Source of the DNA: Cristatella mucedo
Lineage: Eukaryota; Bryozoa; Phylactolaemata; Cristatellidae
Length of the DNA: 64,000 nt
Direction: 5' to 3'
Assembly (NCBI GenBank): GCA_009760855.2
Contig: WPIO01000019.1
Span: 1,295,001 to 1,359,000 of the forward strand
Within the stretch, counting starts at the first letter, position 1, and each line of letters starts with the position of its first letter. Under the pieces are notes generated by a model. It was not told where the DNA came from. It ran no database searches and saw only the letters and a list, made by a program, of their open reading frames with translations. Positions 11,960 through 23,045 of this stretch are shown in pieces. Both the position numbers and the translations under genes were made by a program.

Positions 11960-12860
11960 AATAATAATAATACGTTTGATATAGAGCCCTCAGATAGCTC
12001 ATCTCTTTCTATGCGCTTTCCATTTGCTCCAAAGAAAGGACAATCGAATAGTTAGCAGTAGCATAAATAAATAAATAAATGCTAGCTGAGTTAACAGCCT
12101 CTTTTGTATAGCGACAGAAGAGCCATTCCGGCTATCACTACCGCTTGCAGTGGCGATAAAGAATCGCCCACTGCAGGATTCGAGCCCACGACCTCGGGGC
12201 ACCTCGGGGCCGAGGTCGTGAAAAGCAACCGCCTTACCTAGTGAGCCATTACGGCTCCTCAATACCAGCAAGAATAACGTGGTTATGGGTGACACAGGGT
12301 CGGCATGTAAGTATGGTTAGTAGCAGCATCCATACTGTCGGCATGCATAAGCATGTAAAAGACAAATCACAGGGACCCACTAAATGCTGTGATAAATAGA
12401 TGCGTCTTTAGTTTCTTTTTAAATGCGGTCAGTCAGGTGATGTCGTGACGCAAGTCGGAAGTGAGTTCCAGGCTTTGGGAGCATACGAACTAAAGGCACG
12501 GTCTCCAAAGGATTTGAGGTTCGTATAAGGTATAGGTAAACGATTAGATTCCCAAAAGCAAGAGGTACGATGCTCAGCCTGGTGGGGGAGTAGATCTGAT
12601 AGGTAGGCTGGAGCCAAGGGATGAGGGATCTAAAAATGGCTGACTGAACCTTGAAGTCGATGCGTAGCTTGACTGGGGGGGGGGCCAGTGCAGGACGGCG
12701 AGAAGTGGTGTGCTGTGGCAATTGCGATGCTCACGACAGGTGAGCCTAGCTGCCGAGTTTTGAACCAGCCTGTAAGCGCCTGATTGCGCAGGCCGGTAGG
12801 CCAGCCAGCAGTGAGTTACAGAAGTCAAGTCGGAACGTCTCGATGAGCGTAATAACAGCA
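11960..12860 (-). mobile_element. LINE family A 3' part, interrupted by a SINE
   Basis: The AATAATAATA tail and 3'-end block start at 11960. Coding remnants on the minus strand at 12420-12860 include RLVQNSAARLTC and LLAVLHW, the C-terminal signature of the family. The SINE at 12060-12262 splits its 3' UTR: the flanks GTTAG.AGTAGCA and CTCAATA.CAGCAAGAATAA are contiguous in uninterrupted copies such as 29637-29835. The element therefore predates the SINE insertion. Confidence 0.8.
12060..12262 (-). mobile_element. tRNA-derived SINE (copy 3, best preserved)
   Basis: On the minus strand it begins GAGCCGTAATGGCTCACTAG, an A-box-like promoter (TGGCTCACTAGG), and has a B-box GGCTCGAATCC about 50 bp on. 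A unique body follows and then an (ATTT)n tail. The Pol III box spacing and the tail are typical of tRNA-derived SINEs. It is nested in the 3' UTR of a LINE A copy. Related copies lie at 3900, 4215, 47349 and 48146. Confidence 0.85.
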
Positions 12861-14190
12861 ACTTGCGTCTACGAATTCACTCAATCACGTACTCACATTA
12901 AAACTATTTAGATCGATAGTAGAACCCCCTGCAAAACGTAGTAGTTAATAAGCAAACAATAATGAATTTGATGTATTCGTGAATAGAGATCGGTAACTCC
13001 CAATGTTGGCCACATCCCAGGAATGCCGAAGCGGGTGCCAAGAGAAATGGAACACTTGTAGCCTTGGAGGCAAAGGGAGAGGCCAAGGGCACTAGATGTG
13101 AGCCCAAAGAGTAAGTCCGTCACTTTGTGACCTTTGGCGAGTACGTCGCCATTCTTGCTTGCAGGGCAACCGGTTCCAGCAAGGCGTGTAGGCTTGGGTC
13201 GGCGAATTGGGCAGCACTGCCAGGCCACGCAGGCTCATCGGTCATGGTCACTATCCCTCGTCAGTCCAACAACGATCTCTCTCATACTCTCCATTCCTTC
13301 CTCTCCCTTTCATCTCTTCCTCTTCTCTGCCTGTCTGTCGGGGGGGGGGAGGCTAATAGCGAGCGATTGATAAATGATTCGTGAATCAAGCGTCGATCAC
13401 GAACCAAAAAGCAAGGCTATATAACGCACGAACTCGTCAGTAAGACTGCACACCAACACAGAAGAACTGGCGAGTACCAATATACGGTTACAGTAAGCTA
13501 AAAGGGTCTTTCAAGTACGCCAACGAAGCCTTCCAAGCTGATGCGATATACGAACAAAGTACGTTATGAAAAGGCAGACAGACCTCAATTTTTACAAAGC
13601 TTCACAGCAACATACTAACCATTGTTAGCTCGCTGGGACATTCTTTGATGACTGCTAAATATGGAAACGACAGAAAGTGTGTGCTGCTAAAGAAGTAATC
13701 GTATCAGCAGTTAGCGAAGCTCTGCATCCTATGCTGTTGCATACAGGTCAACAAACAACATGAGTAAGGTGATTCTAACAGCAACGAAATTCAGGCTATA
13801 GACGAATAAATGAAATGGCTGATAACGTAGAGGATTGTTGCACACTGTAGTTTCGGAATCAAACAGAACGGAAGTGTATGGTCTTAATGATCAACCGTTT
13901 CGGGAACAGTGTGCTCACAGTGATGCAGACTTTAAACCTGTGCTACTATTGACAAGTTTCTTAGCTCTACAAAGGCAGCTGTATGAGACTATTTTACAGA
14001 CTTCTGTGAAAGCCGTTGAATATGATACTGTTATAAATTTAGAGATTAAATGCGAAATAATTTTTTCGGCTGCAAGAAAATGATGTCGGTCTCTTTAACA
14101 GAAGTTCCAAGCAAAGCATAAGCCTCCGGGAGCTTTTTTTAGCTTATCTGAGTTACAGATAAAGGTATGATACCATTCGGCTTAAAAAAA
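12861..14190. other. Unassigned intergenic DNA
   Basis: Nothing was recognised apart from a possible LTR end at about 13420-13495 (TATATAA then GGTTACAG) and a G run at 13339-13348. Confidence 0.45.
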
Positions 14191-14284
14191 ATTTAGATCA
14201 TGAATGCCGCGAAAAATATATCTAGCAATTTTAGGATATTCTTGCGATTGATATCCCACAGTAGACGACAGAACAATGTCGACT

Positions 14285-15870
14285 ATGTTAAAGATTCTCT
14301 GCTTGTTTTGCTTGAACTATCGGAAGCGTCTGACACAATTGATCACAAAGGCCTTCTTGAGTGCCTCTCATCTCGCATGGGCATCACTGCCACCGAACTG
14401 CACTTGTTCAGAACCTACCTCAGTGGGAGACTCCAGAGTATTGATGTGAATGAACAAAGGTCGTCCGAAGAAACACTGAAGTACGGGGCACCTCGAGGCT
14501 CTGTGCTCGGTCGACTTTCTTTCGCAGCTTATACTCTCCCTCTTACCGATGTGATCACTAAACACAATCTAGACATTCACTTCTATGTAGATGACACTCA
14601 GGTGTACCTTTACTTTGATCTTTTCCATCCCCGGGCACGTAGAATTCTCTACACATCCTTACTGCATGTATTGCTGCCATCCGCCCCCAGGTACGCCGAA
14701 TTCTATACACACCCTTACTGCATGTATTGCTGACATCCTCACATGGATGGCAGATTACGTTCTCAAATTAAATGACAAAATAAATTTACTAGTTATGGGC
14801 ATACCAGATGTGACTCAGAAGCTGGAAATATTGTCACTCAAAACCAGCACCATCAGCATATCTACTGTTGCATCTGCATGTAATCTAGGTGTCCTGTTCC
14901 AAAGTGATTTTTCACTGGATAAACACGTCAGCTCCACAGTCCGGTCTGCCTTCTTACAGCTGCATAACATCGCTAGAATCCGGGTTTGCGTAGACAGGGT
15001 TACTACATCCAAATTGGTCTATTCGCAACATCCAGTCTCGACTTCTGTAATTCACTGCTTGCTGGTCTACCGGATTGTGAAATCAGGCAGGCGCTTACAG
15101 TTAGTGCACAACTCTTCAGCTAGGCCTGTGTGTCGTAAGCTCCGCAGTTGCCACGTCACATCACTTCTCGCCAAGCTGCACTGGTTTCCAATCAAGCAGC
15201 ATTTCGACTTCAAGGTTGCTTGCTGGCCTACTGGCAGGTGCAATTAGGCGATTACAGCTGGTGCAAAACTCTGCAGCTAGGCTTGCCTGTCGTGAGCGCC
15301 CCAGTTGCCACATTACTCCACTTCTCGCCGACCTGCACTGGCTCCCATTCAAGCAACGGATTGACTTGAAGGTTTTATCGCTCACTTTTAGGTCCCTTCA
15401 CTTTTTGGCTCCAGCCTATCTCTCAGATCTGCTCCCCCACCAGGCCAAGCATTGTACCACCCGCTTTTCGGAATCCAACAGTTTACCAATACCTCGTACA
15501 AACTTCAAATCCTTTGGAGACCGTGCATGTAGTTTGTATGCTCCCAAAGCCTGGAACTCCCACCCGACTTGCGTCAGAACATCCCCAGACTTAACCACAT
15601 TTAAAAAGAACTTAAAAACACACCTATTTAGGACAGCATCTAGTGGGTCCCTGTGATTCGTCCTTTATGTGCTTATGCGTGCTGACACTGTGCATGCTGC
15701 CACTAACCACATTTGCATGCTGACCCTGTGCATGTCACCCCTAACCATGTTATTCATGTTGTTTATCAAGCATGATATTACTCACCATTCAATCGCGTTT
15801 CTCTTTGCAGCAAATGTAAAGCGCCTAGAAAGAGATTGAGTTCTCTGAGAGCGCTTTATCAAGTGCAGTA
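14285..15870 (+). mobile_element. LINE family A: longest reverse-transcriptase copy in the window
   Basis: Read left to right, the frames give the RT palm (SDTIDHKGLL; TYLSGRLQSIDVN; GAPRGSVLG; FYVDDTQVY), the post-RT block (ISTVASACNLGVLFQSDFS) and the C-terminal block ([49 protein letters not shown]). The order and motifs fit a CR1/L2-type non-LTR retrotransposon. No endonuclease domain is present, so it is 5' truncated. The 3' UTR ends in AATATTATTATTA. Two internal duplications (about 14637-14737 and 15058-15365) and frame changes show it is dead and chimeric. Confidence 0.85.
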
Positions 15871-15884
15871 ATATTATTATTAAG

Positions 15885-16385
15885 GTTGTGTTACTTTTAG
15901 GTCCCTCCATTCTCTGGCTCCAGAATGCCTATCAGAACTACGCCCCTCCAGGCCAAGCATTGTACAACCTGCTGTTCTGCCTCAAATCTTTCAGCTATAC
16001 CTCGTACAAACCTCATAACATTTGGAGACCTTGCCTTTAGTTCATATGCTCCCAAAGCCTAGAACTCTCGACTGAGGTCGCAACATCCCCAGACATTGCG
16101 ACTTTGAAAAGTAGCTTAAGAAACTCCTATCTATTCCAGCATTGAGTGGGTCCTTGTGATTTTTCTTTGTGAGCTTTTGCATGCTGACACTGTGCCTGAT
16201 GCTACTAATCATATCTACACGTTGACCCTGCGCATGTCACATCTAACAATATTATGCTTGATGACGTTGCAAATGTTACCACTAATCATTTGGCCGTGCT
16301 TTACTTACATCATCTTTAAAGAGCCTAGAAAAAGATTTAGGTCGCTAAGGGTATTATAATTATTATCATTATTATTATTATTATT
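15885..16385 (+). mobile_element. LINE family A 3' fragment (second, adjacent copy)
   Basis: It starts in TTTTAGGTCCCTCCATTCTCTG and follows the C-terminal and 3' UTR region of the preceding copy, ending in a TTATTATTATTATTA tail. It is more diverged than its neighbour and was probably inserted at the first copy's tail. Confidence 0.75.
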
Positions 16386-17660
16386 ACTCAGATGTCATAA
16401 AGCTAGAGAAAGTGGAAGAATAACTAATTGAAATTTGTTTCTGGAGCCAAAATTTAAGAAATCTTTCCAAAATTCCATGTTACAAAAATGTTTATGACAA
16501 ACTAAGCTGCTCTAGAAACTAGGGCTAAGAGAATCCAAGCTGCTTTTCCAACGTCGTATATAATGGAAGGCGGGTTTAACGTGGTTATTCAACTTATCAT
16601 AAAAATATGAATCATCGCTACATCAGTAAATGTGGTGGTTAATAATTGAGTGTAAGCCAGCCACTAAGAAACTGGCATCACTTCCCCTGTAGCATTTAAT
16701 TTTTCTTTGTGGACTTCAAGATGCATGCATATATACATGCCGATGTAAGCACTAGAAAGAACCAGCTGCAGCACTTTCATTGCACGAGTTCAAAAGATAG
16801 TATTTCATAAAATCCTTTGGATTAAAAGGAGTTACCTACCCTGCCATCACAATGCATGCTAGAAATAGTCGTAGCCAAGAGGACAAGTTGCTATCCACAA
16901 CAAGATCACAGCTAAAACTAGTCACGCGTGCTAGCAACCGACCCGTACCTGCTTGCTATGAATCGTTCGTGCTTGGTGTTGCGGGTGCAATCATGAAACA
17001 GCCATAACAACAAGAAGTTTATTTATTTAAATTGCAAGTATATAAGTAGCTTTACTTCCACATTCACAAGCAGTGATGCATAGCACACCTTGATCACATG
17101 TAATCCATCTTACTACGGAAATCGCACAAGAAGCTGTTGCCAACAACAGGGTCTGCACAAGAAACTGCTGCAGTCACCTTGTCACCGACAAGGCTCGTGG
17201 CTCAGCAGCTATAAGCAGCTGGGGAAATGTGATCAGGCACACAGATAGTGCATGATAGCCAGGCACCACAAGCAGCTACCTCCAACCACTCACAATCGGC
17301 TCGAGGCCAACAGGGCAGCCTATTTAAGCTCGGCAGGTTTTGGCAAGCTTTGAGTCACAACCGGGTGGTTGCAGCCCCATGGGCCTCACGCCTGAGATAA
17401 ATTGGCCAAAAAGGCACTCTGCTAGCAGACAGCACACGCTGCACTTGCAAGCACAAGGCATACAGAGCCTTACTTGGCATCAAACACAGCAGGCAGCTGA
17501 AATAGCAAATAACAGTCCCAGCAGCGCTAAGAGTTCGCCGATGAGAATACTAGAGTGCACGAATACATTTGCTGCACTTTAGCAGGGGAATGCAAGTGTG
17601 GGGGGCCTCGCATGTATCGTGCATGAACATGGGAATGCACGTGCTGAGTGGGTGCACTCA
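16386..17660. other. Unassigned intergenic DNA
   Basis: No supported gene, RNA or repeat was found. Confidence 0.5.
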
Positions 17661-17675
17661 CGTGCATGCACTGTG

Positions 17676-17716
17676 CATGTGTGTGCGTGTGTGTGTGTGT
17701 GCGTGTGTGTGTGCAC

Positions 17717-17764
<48 letters not shown>

Positions 17765-17784
17765 GTGTGTGCATGTGCATGCGT
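17676..17784. repeat. (GT)n microsatellite
   Basis: GT dinucleotide tract with GC interruptions. The Cys/Val and His/Thr ORFs across it are artefacts. Confidence 0.95.
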
Positions 17785-19284
17785 GGTTGCATGCACACAT
17801 CCTGTCTAAAAAATACCTACGTTAAATAGGGTAGACAGAACATATAGCAGTATACTGCATCTGCCACCCCAGAGACACACTTTTATTTCTACAAAATGTT
17901 TGAAAAAATCGGAAGCCGCAAAGAAAAACACACCCCGACGACTTACACACCCAGCCCCTCCTGTAAGCTTCCGCTGGATTCGGTATGCACCATTGCGGAG
18001 TCGCGCATGTACCACTAAGGCCAGTGCACACTGCACTGAAGGGCCAACCGGCCAACATCACACTCATCCAGGTATACCCCATTCACCCGTAACGGATGAT
18101 TGGCAGAGGACGACACAAACTAGAGACATCAGCTCAATGCAAATGCAGCCGGCCGGCAGCCACACCGAGGACACACTGAGGACGCCGTCTGCTGGGGCGT
18201 ATGCCAGACAGCATGTGCGTACCGACTGATCACCTGATCACCTGATCATCCTGATCATCATGTGTACCGACAGGCATCTGTCTCATCTTTCAGTCTCACC
18301 GTAAAACCAAAACTGTCCCTCTTAACAATACCTAGCGAGCCGAGCACCACCCCCGCCCCACCAGGACTTGGTGACTGAGGCATCCTCAGAGGAGTTGGCA
18401 AGACAACAGGGTTAAGATATTCTAGAAGGGAGCTGGCAAATGCCACCACACAGGAAGCTACTACCGAGAACCTAACATGCTGCACTCGTGGACCAAAGCA
18501 AGCTGCTGATTACATGTACACAAAGAGAGTCGGAATGATAGAGGTACATGGGACAAAATGGCAAGCACGTCAATGAGTCACTGGCAATGCTATACGCTAT
18601 GAAAGGCCAACTTAGCCGATGTCTGCACAGCAGGAGCAGACTCTCACGTGGTGACTCATAAAGCGGCAAGCGGTTTGACAACGCTTTGAAGACCTTTTCT
18701 CTCATGCTGGAGTAAAGAAGCTAGATTCCAATGTCACATTAATGCAAGCTCCATCAAGCCGATGATAGTTGGTTACGGCATAACCAAGTTCAGACAGCAG
18801 CCTCAGCCTTGGGGTGAGTGGGTGCTCCCACTTCACGACCTACAGGTCGAAGGCAGAAGTTATGCATCAGGTAATTCTTTATTGCCTGCTGCAACAAGGG
18901 TGTATAGCAATCTATCTATAATGCTCAGCTGCTGCTGCCACCGCATAAACAACGCTGATAGAATCTGACCTTTTGGAACTCGCCAAAAAAACACAGGAAG
19001 CTAAGAAGCAAAACATGATTGCATCAGGGTAATCTATCAACTGAGCAGGTACTGGAGCAGGCAAAACAAAGCAGCTTTCATAAGCTAAGCTTTCTATCAA
19101 GTATTATAACATGTGCAAGGCATGAAAAGATGTGAAGGAAACGCTCAGCAGGGTAAGAGCTAAGAAACTCCTAGAGAAATCAAAGAGCTTCAAACCTCAA
19201 CGAAGACCAGCAAGCAGCAGCAGCCGAGAAAGTGCCACTCCTGCAGGCCAGGTGCAGACATTCTTCCATGCACGTCTGCCCGGT
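17785..19284. other. Unassigned intergenic DNA
   Basis: No gene was recognised. A short TGATCACC/TGATCATC repeat lies at about 18227-18262. Confidence 0.45.
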
Positions 19285-19545
19285 ACATAATAATAATAAT
19301 AATACACTTGATAAAGCGCCCTCAGAGAAATCAATCTCTTTCTAGGTGCTTTACAATTGCTGCAAAGGAAACACGATCGAATGGTGAATGGTATCGTGCT
19401 TGATAAATAACATGAATAACATGGTTAGGGGTGACATGCACAGGGTCAGCATGCAAGTGTGGTTAGTGGCAGCATGCACAGTGTCAGCACGCACAAGCAC
19501 ATCAAGGACGAATCACAGGGACCCACTAAATGCTGTCATGTTACA
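19285..19545 (-). mobile_element. LINE family A 3' UTR fragment
   Basis: An AATAATAATAATA tail is followed by TTGATAAAGCGCCCTCAGAG, the TGCTGCAAAGGAAAC block, and the CATGGTTAG and GACCCACTAAATGCTGT blocks shared by all family A copies. It is 3' UTR only. Confidence 0.85.
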
Positions 19546-19659
19546 TGCTGCACTTCCCTACTGAGGATTGACAGCAGGGTGTCGGTGCTGGAGTAGTGCA
19601 CAGCTTATTTCTGAAGGTCTGATGTTCAGCGATGACTACATTACTGCAACCACATTATC

Positions 19660-20240
19660 TTATTTATAATAATAATGATCATAATAACAATACATGTGCA
19701 TATCATCCAAAAGAACTAAATCCCTTTCTGGACATATTACAAGTGTTTGAAAGAAAGGATGTCAGTTAGTTAGTGATAACATGCACAACTTCAGCATGAA
19801 AAAGCATGCAAGGACAAGTCAATCATGCCATGGCTATGCATCTTTTTTTAATGCTACCAAGCCACGGGGTGGTGTAACGTCTGTCGAAAAAGAGTTCCTA
19901 GCTTTCAGAGGGGACTAGCCAAAGGCACGGACTGCAACAGATTTATGGTCGGCACGGTAAAAATGACTCGAATCAGACGAGCATGTGGTACGAAATTAGG
20001 CCTGATTAGGAAGAACTCCAGCAGGTAGGCCGGAGCAAGAGAGTGCAGGAGCTTGAAAGTGAGTGACCAAAATTTCGTTCGATACACGGCTCGATCGGGA
20101 GCCGTTGCGGGTCGGTCGGAAATGATGCAATGTGGCCGCTTTGACGTTAACGACAGAAAAGCTGGGCTGCCCAGTTTTTCACCAACTGTAAGCATCTTTT
20201 TGCAGACAGAAAGATGCTTACAGCCAGCAGCGAATTACAG
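19660..20240 (-). mobile_element. LINE family A 3' fragment, older copy
   Basis: A diverged tail and 3'-end block is followed by minus-strand coding remnants ([15 protein letters not shown], corresponding to [13 protein letters not shown] in the better copy). It has many more substitutions than the copy at 19285. Confidence 0.65.
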
Positions 20241-21293
20241 AAGCCCATTTAAAGATAGCACTGCAGAAAGAATAGCTAGAAGAGTGGCAGTACGAACGAC
20301 AAGAGCCTACAGAAGAACGATTAGTGCTCGCCTGCAAATCCGTGCGTTGCTGCCAGCGCCTAAAATGAACGGCTCAGTAACGATCCCGTAGGCTTGACGA
20401 CAGCTTCATTGGCAAGGCGCTTACTAAGCACGGGCATTTTCATTCGCAAACGTCGGTCGAGCGCCGGAAGTACAGCCGAAGCAGCATTTTTCACCGTATA
20501 GCAGCACACGGAACACGGTTTGCTCTATTCGCCGCCGGAAGGAGCATTCGAGAAAACCGAGCTGCTTATAATCCCGCGGGGCATTGCACTAGCGTTTTAA
20601 CCCTGAAAGAAAGAGGCGAGGCGGCAGTTTGGACGTGCACGGCAGGCCAGTCACCCCGGACCGAGCGGCGAGTTTAATGCCAATTTCTAGCGACGCCGAG
20701 TGGTCACAAGTTCACCTCGGAGCACGGGCGATACATTGCACCTGCAAGCTAACATGCGGCGCTTGCAACTTGTAACACTCGCTTTACCTTCATGCGGACT
20801 CCGCCATGTGTCGCCCTATGGCCACGCCCCCGAGATCGCCACTGGGCAGACACAAGCACTACGCGGCGCCTTCAGATGCAGTAGCGCTTCCTCTGGTGTG
20901 TTTTCAAAATTAAAATCTTAGAAGATCTTGACCTTTGCGTCCACATCGGAAGGCGCCAGCTTTAACAGACGCAGAATAGCAAATCCCACCCACTCATCTG
21001 CGAGAGCCGATTGTCACATCGAATGCCGCTCTAAGCACCAAGCCAAAAGTTAGATAGTACACAAAAACCCCATACGGTCTGAGTCTTTTATTTGATAGCT
21101 CGATAAGACAAACCGGTGTAAACGGTGAAGCGGGAGCGGCAAAAGCTCAACGCTCGCGGACGCAAAACCACCGCCCCCCTACACGCCCTGCAACCGAAAG
21201 TAGGTCATGAAGGGGTAGCCTGGTTCTCGAGCAGTCATTTACTTGAAACCATGTGAGTGTTAATGAATAAATATATTGACCATTTCTGCCTCT
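20241..21293. other. CpG-rich DNA upstream of H2A.Z
   Basis: Base composition rises in GC and CpG compared with the repeats to the left, as expected near a housekeeping promoter. No exon was recognised. Confidence 0.4.
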
Positions 21294-21471
21294 TATAAAG
21301 CTCTTTGTTGGCAACCTGAATGCGTTCCGAACCGGTCTTTGTTCGTCCCGCTAGCGTAGGCCTAAGCGTCATCTGATTGGCTCGTTTTACGAGCCGGTTC
21401 ACCATTGTGACGGCCCGTGGACGCAGCTCAGTCACTTGCCGTACCGTACGTAGAGATAGCTTTGGTGCATT
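21294..21471 (+). promoter_or_regulatory. Probable H2A.Z proximal promoter and 5' UTR
   Basis: A TATAAAG lies at 21294-21300. An inverted CCAAT box (GATTGG) lies at 21375-21380, about 95 bp before the ATG. GC-rich sequence follows up to the start codon. The motifs are seen directly; their use and the transcription start are inferred. Confidence 0.45.
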
Positions 21472-22891
21472 ATGGTAAGCGTGTTTTGAAACTTTCGTTC
21501 TCGTACTTTAAAATTTAGCTCGTTGACTAAACTTCGCCCTCCTCTGATTCATACAGGCTGGAGGCAAAGCCGGCAAGGATTCTGGGAAGGCTAAGGCGAA
21601 GGCGATTTCGCGTTCGGCGCGGGCAGGTTTGCAGGTATCGTATGCCGGCCAAACATATTGGCCGCGCGTTAGCATGAACGATGGTTAATTGCGCGCGGCG
21701 TATGTTTAGGGTGATGCTAGCGGAATTCTCGTTCTGGGCTGCAGCGTTCCGGTCGCAATAGTACGATGGCGGGCGGGCGGTTTGGCGGGCATCCCGCCAA
21801 ATCAGTTAATGTAATAGCCACCTATACCAGAATTCTGCCAAACGCTACGTTTTAGTTTCCGGTTGGTCGTATACACCGGCATTTGAAAAGCCGCACAACA
21901 AGTCATGGCAGGGTCGGTGCTACCGCTGCAGTCTACACATCGGCGATCCTGGAGTATCTTACAGCCGAAGTACTCTTTGCGCCGGCCTGTGTTGCGACCT
22001 CAAGCGTTGCTAGGCCCTACTGAAATGAGCAGATCTGCCGCAAGGGGAACCACTTCTGTTACAGGTGTTGGAATTGGCTGGTAATGCTACGAAGGATCTC
22101 AAAGTAAAGCGTATCACACCTCGTCACCTGCAGCTTGCTATCCGTGGAGATGAAGAGTTAGATTCTCTCATCAAGGCTACTATCGCCGGCGGTGGTAAGT
22201 GCTCTTGTCTTATATGATGGTGCAGCTTGCAGCTGCTTTACCTGCAGCCCTGCCGACCACATGGCAGGTGGTACATCCGAATGTCGGAGGCCAGAAACTG
22301 CTTATTCATCTCCAAACGTATGCCTCTGCCCATGTGTATATAGGCCTTAAAGCAGTAAGCTGAGCTCCCATACTCACCAGTAACTGTCAGCTGGTCCTTC
22401 GATCGACACCGCGTTTGTAATCAATAGTCAAATAATGTGTTGAAAAGTGCATACTACTCACGTCCTCGGCTGCCCTCCTTACTAAGCTGTGCTTCTCACG
22501 TTCTTAGTTAAGATGCCTGTTGGCTACTGTATACACACTATGTGTACCCTATTGAAAACTCCATTGTAGCACCCGATTGCAGTCCTCGTGGCTTTGTTTA
22601 CAGACAGAAATGCGTTTCATTACAGAATACCCCGAGTTGCCTAGTTCAAGTATTAGCCTCTAACGGACTAAATTCGTGGGCATGAGTCCTTTAATGTACA
22701 TAAACCACCAGGATAGAGATTAAGTTCTCTTAAAGGGATAAACCGATGGATTGCATATTTTATTTCTATTGTATACTATACAGGCAATGTACCTGTTACC
22801 TGTCTAAACTGTTCTTGTTATTCTTGCAGGTGTCATCCCACACATCCACAAGTCCTTGATTGGAAAGAAAGCAACACAGAAGCCAGCATAG
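21472..22891 (+). CDS. H2A.Z: Histone variant H2A.Z (five exons, 128 aa)
   Basis: Encodes the H2A.Z variant that replaces H2A in nucleosomes at promoters. Exons are 21472-21474 (the ATG alone), 21557-21634, 21856-21969, 22065-22194 and 22830-22891. All junctions are GT-AG and the phases join without a gap. The protein begins [16 protein letters not shown] after Met and has [18 protein letters not shown], the H2A-fold helices and the variant's [20 protein letters not shown]. It ends [14 protein letters not shown]. The acidic-patch residues (DEELDSL) and the short variant C-terminus set it apart from canonical H2A. The length equals that of animal H2A.Z. The ATG-only first exon and the LQ|F and AE|V boundaries match, as I remember them, the vertebrate gene. 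There is no histone stem-loop; a poly(A) signal lies at 23040, as expected for a replication-independent histone. It appears intact. Confidence 0.97.
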
Positions 22892-23039
22892 TCGTCAGCA
22901 GATGTGGCCATAATAACCTTGCTTGCTCGTTTCACGTGCTGTAGGCATCTTGTAAAGATGTGTATACGTGCATCAGTTGTAATATAAGCTATTTGCTCGC
23001 GATTAGTCAATTGATGTAAGCAGGAGGCAACCGATGTTG

Positions 23040-23045
23040 AATAAA
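23040..23045 (+). promoter_or_regulatory. Poly(A) signal AATAAA of H2A.Z
   Basis: Canonical AATAAA 149 bp after the H2A.Z stop codon, with GT-rich sequence further downstream. Confidence 0.7.

Noticed and set aside
12061-12262. Possible tRNA gene (A and B boxes)
   Set aside because: Boxes lie in a dispersed repeat with a unique body and an (ATTT)n tail; no cloverleaf with a paired acceptor stem was found. It is a SINE.
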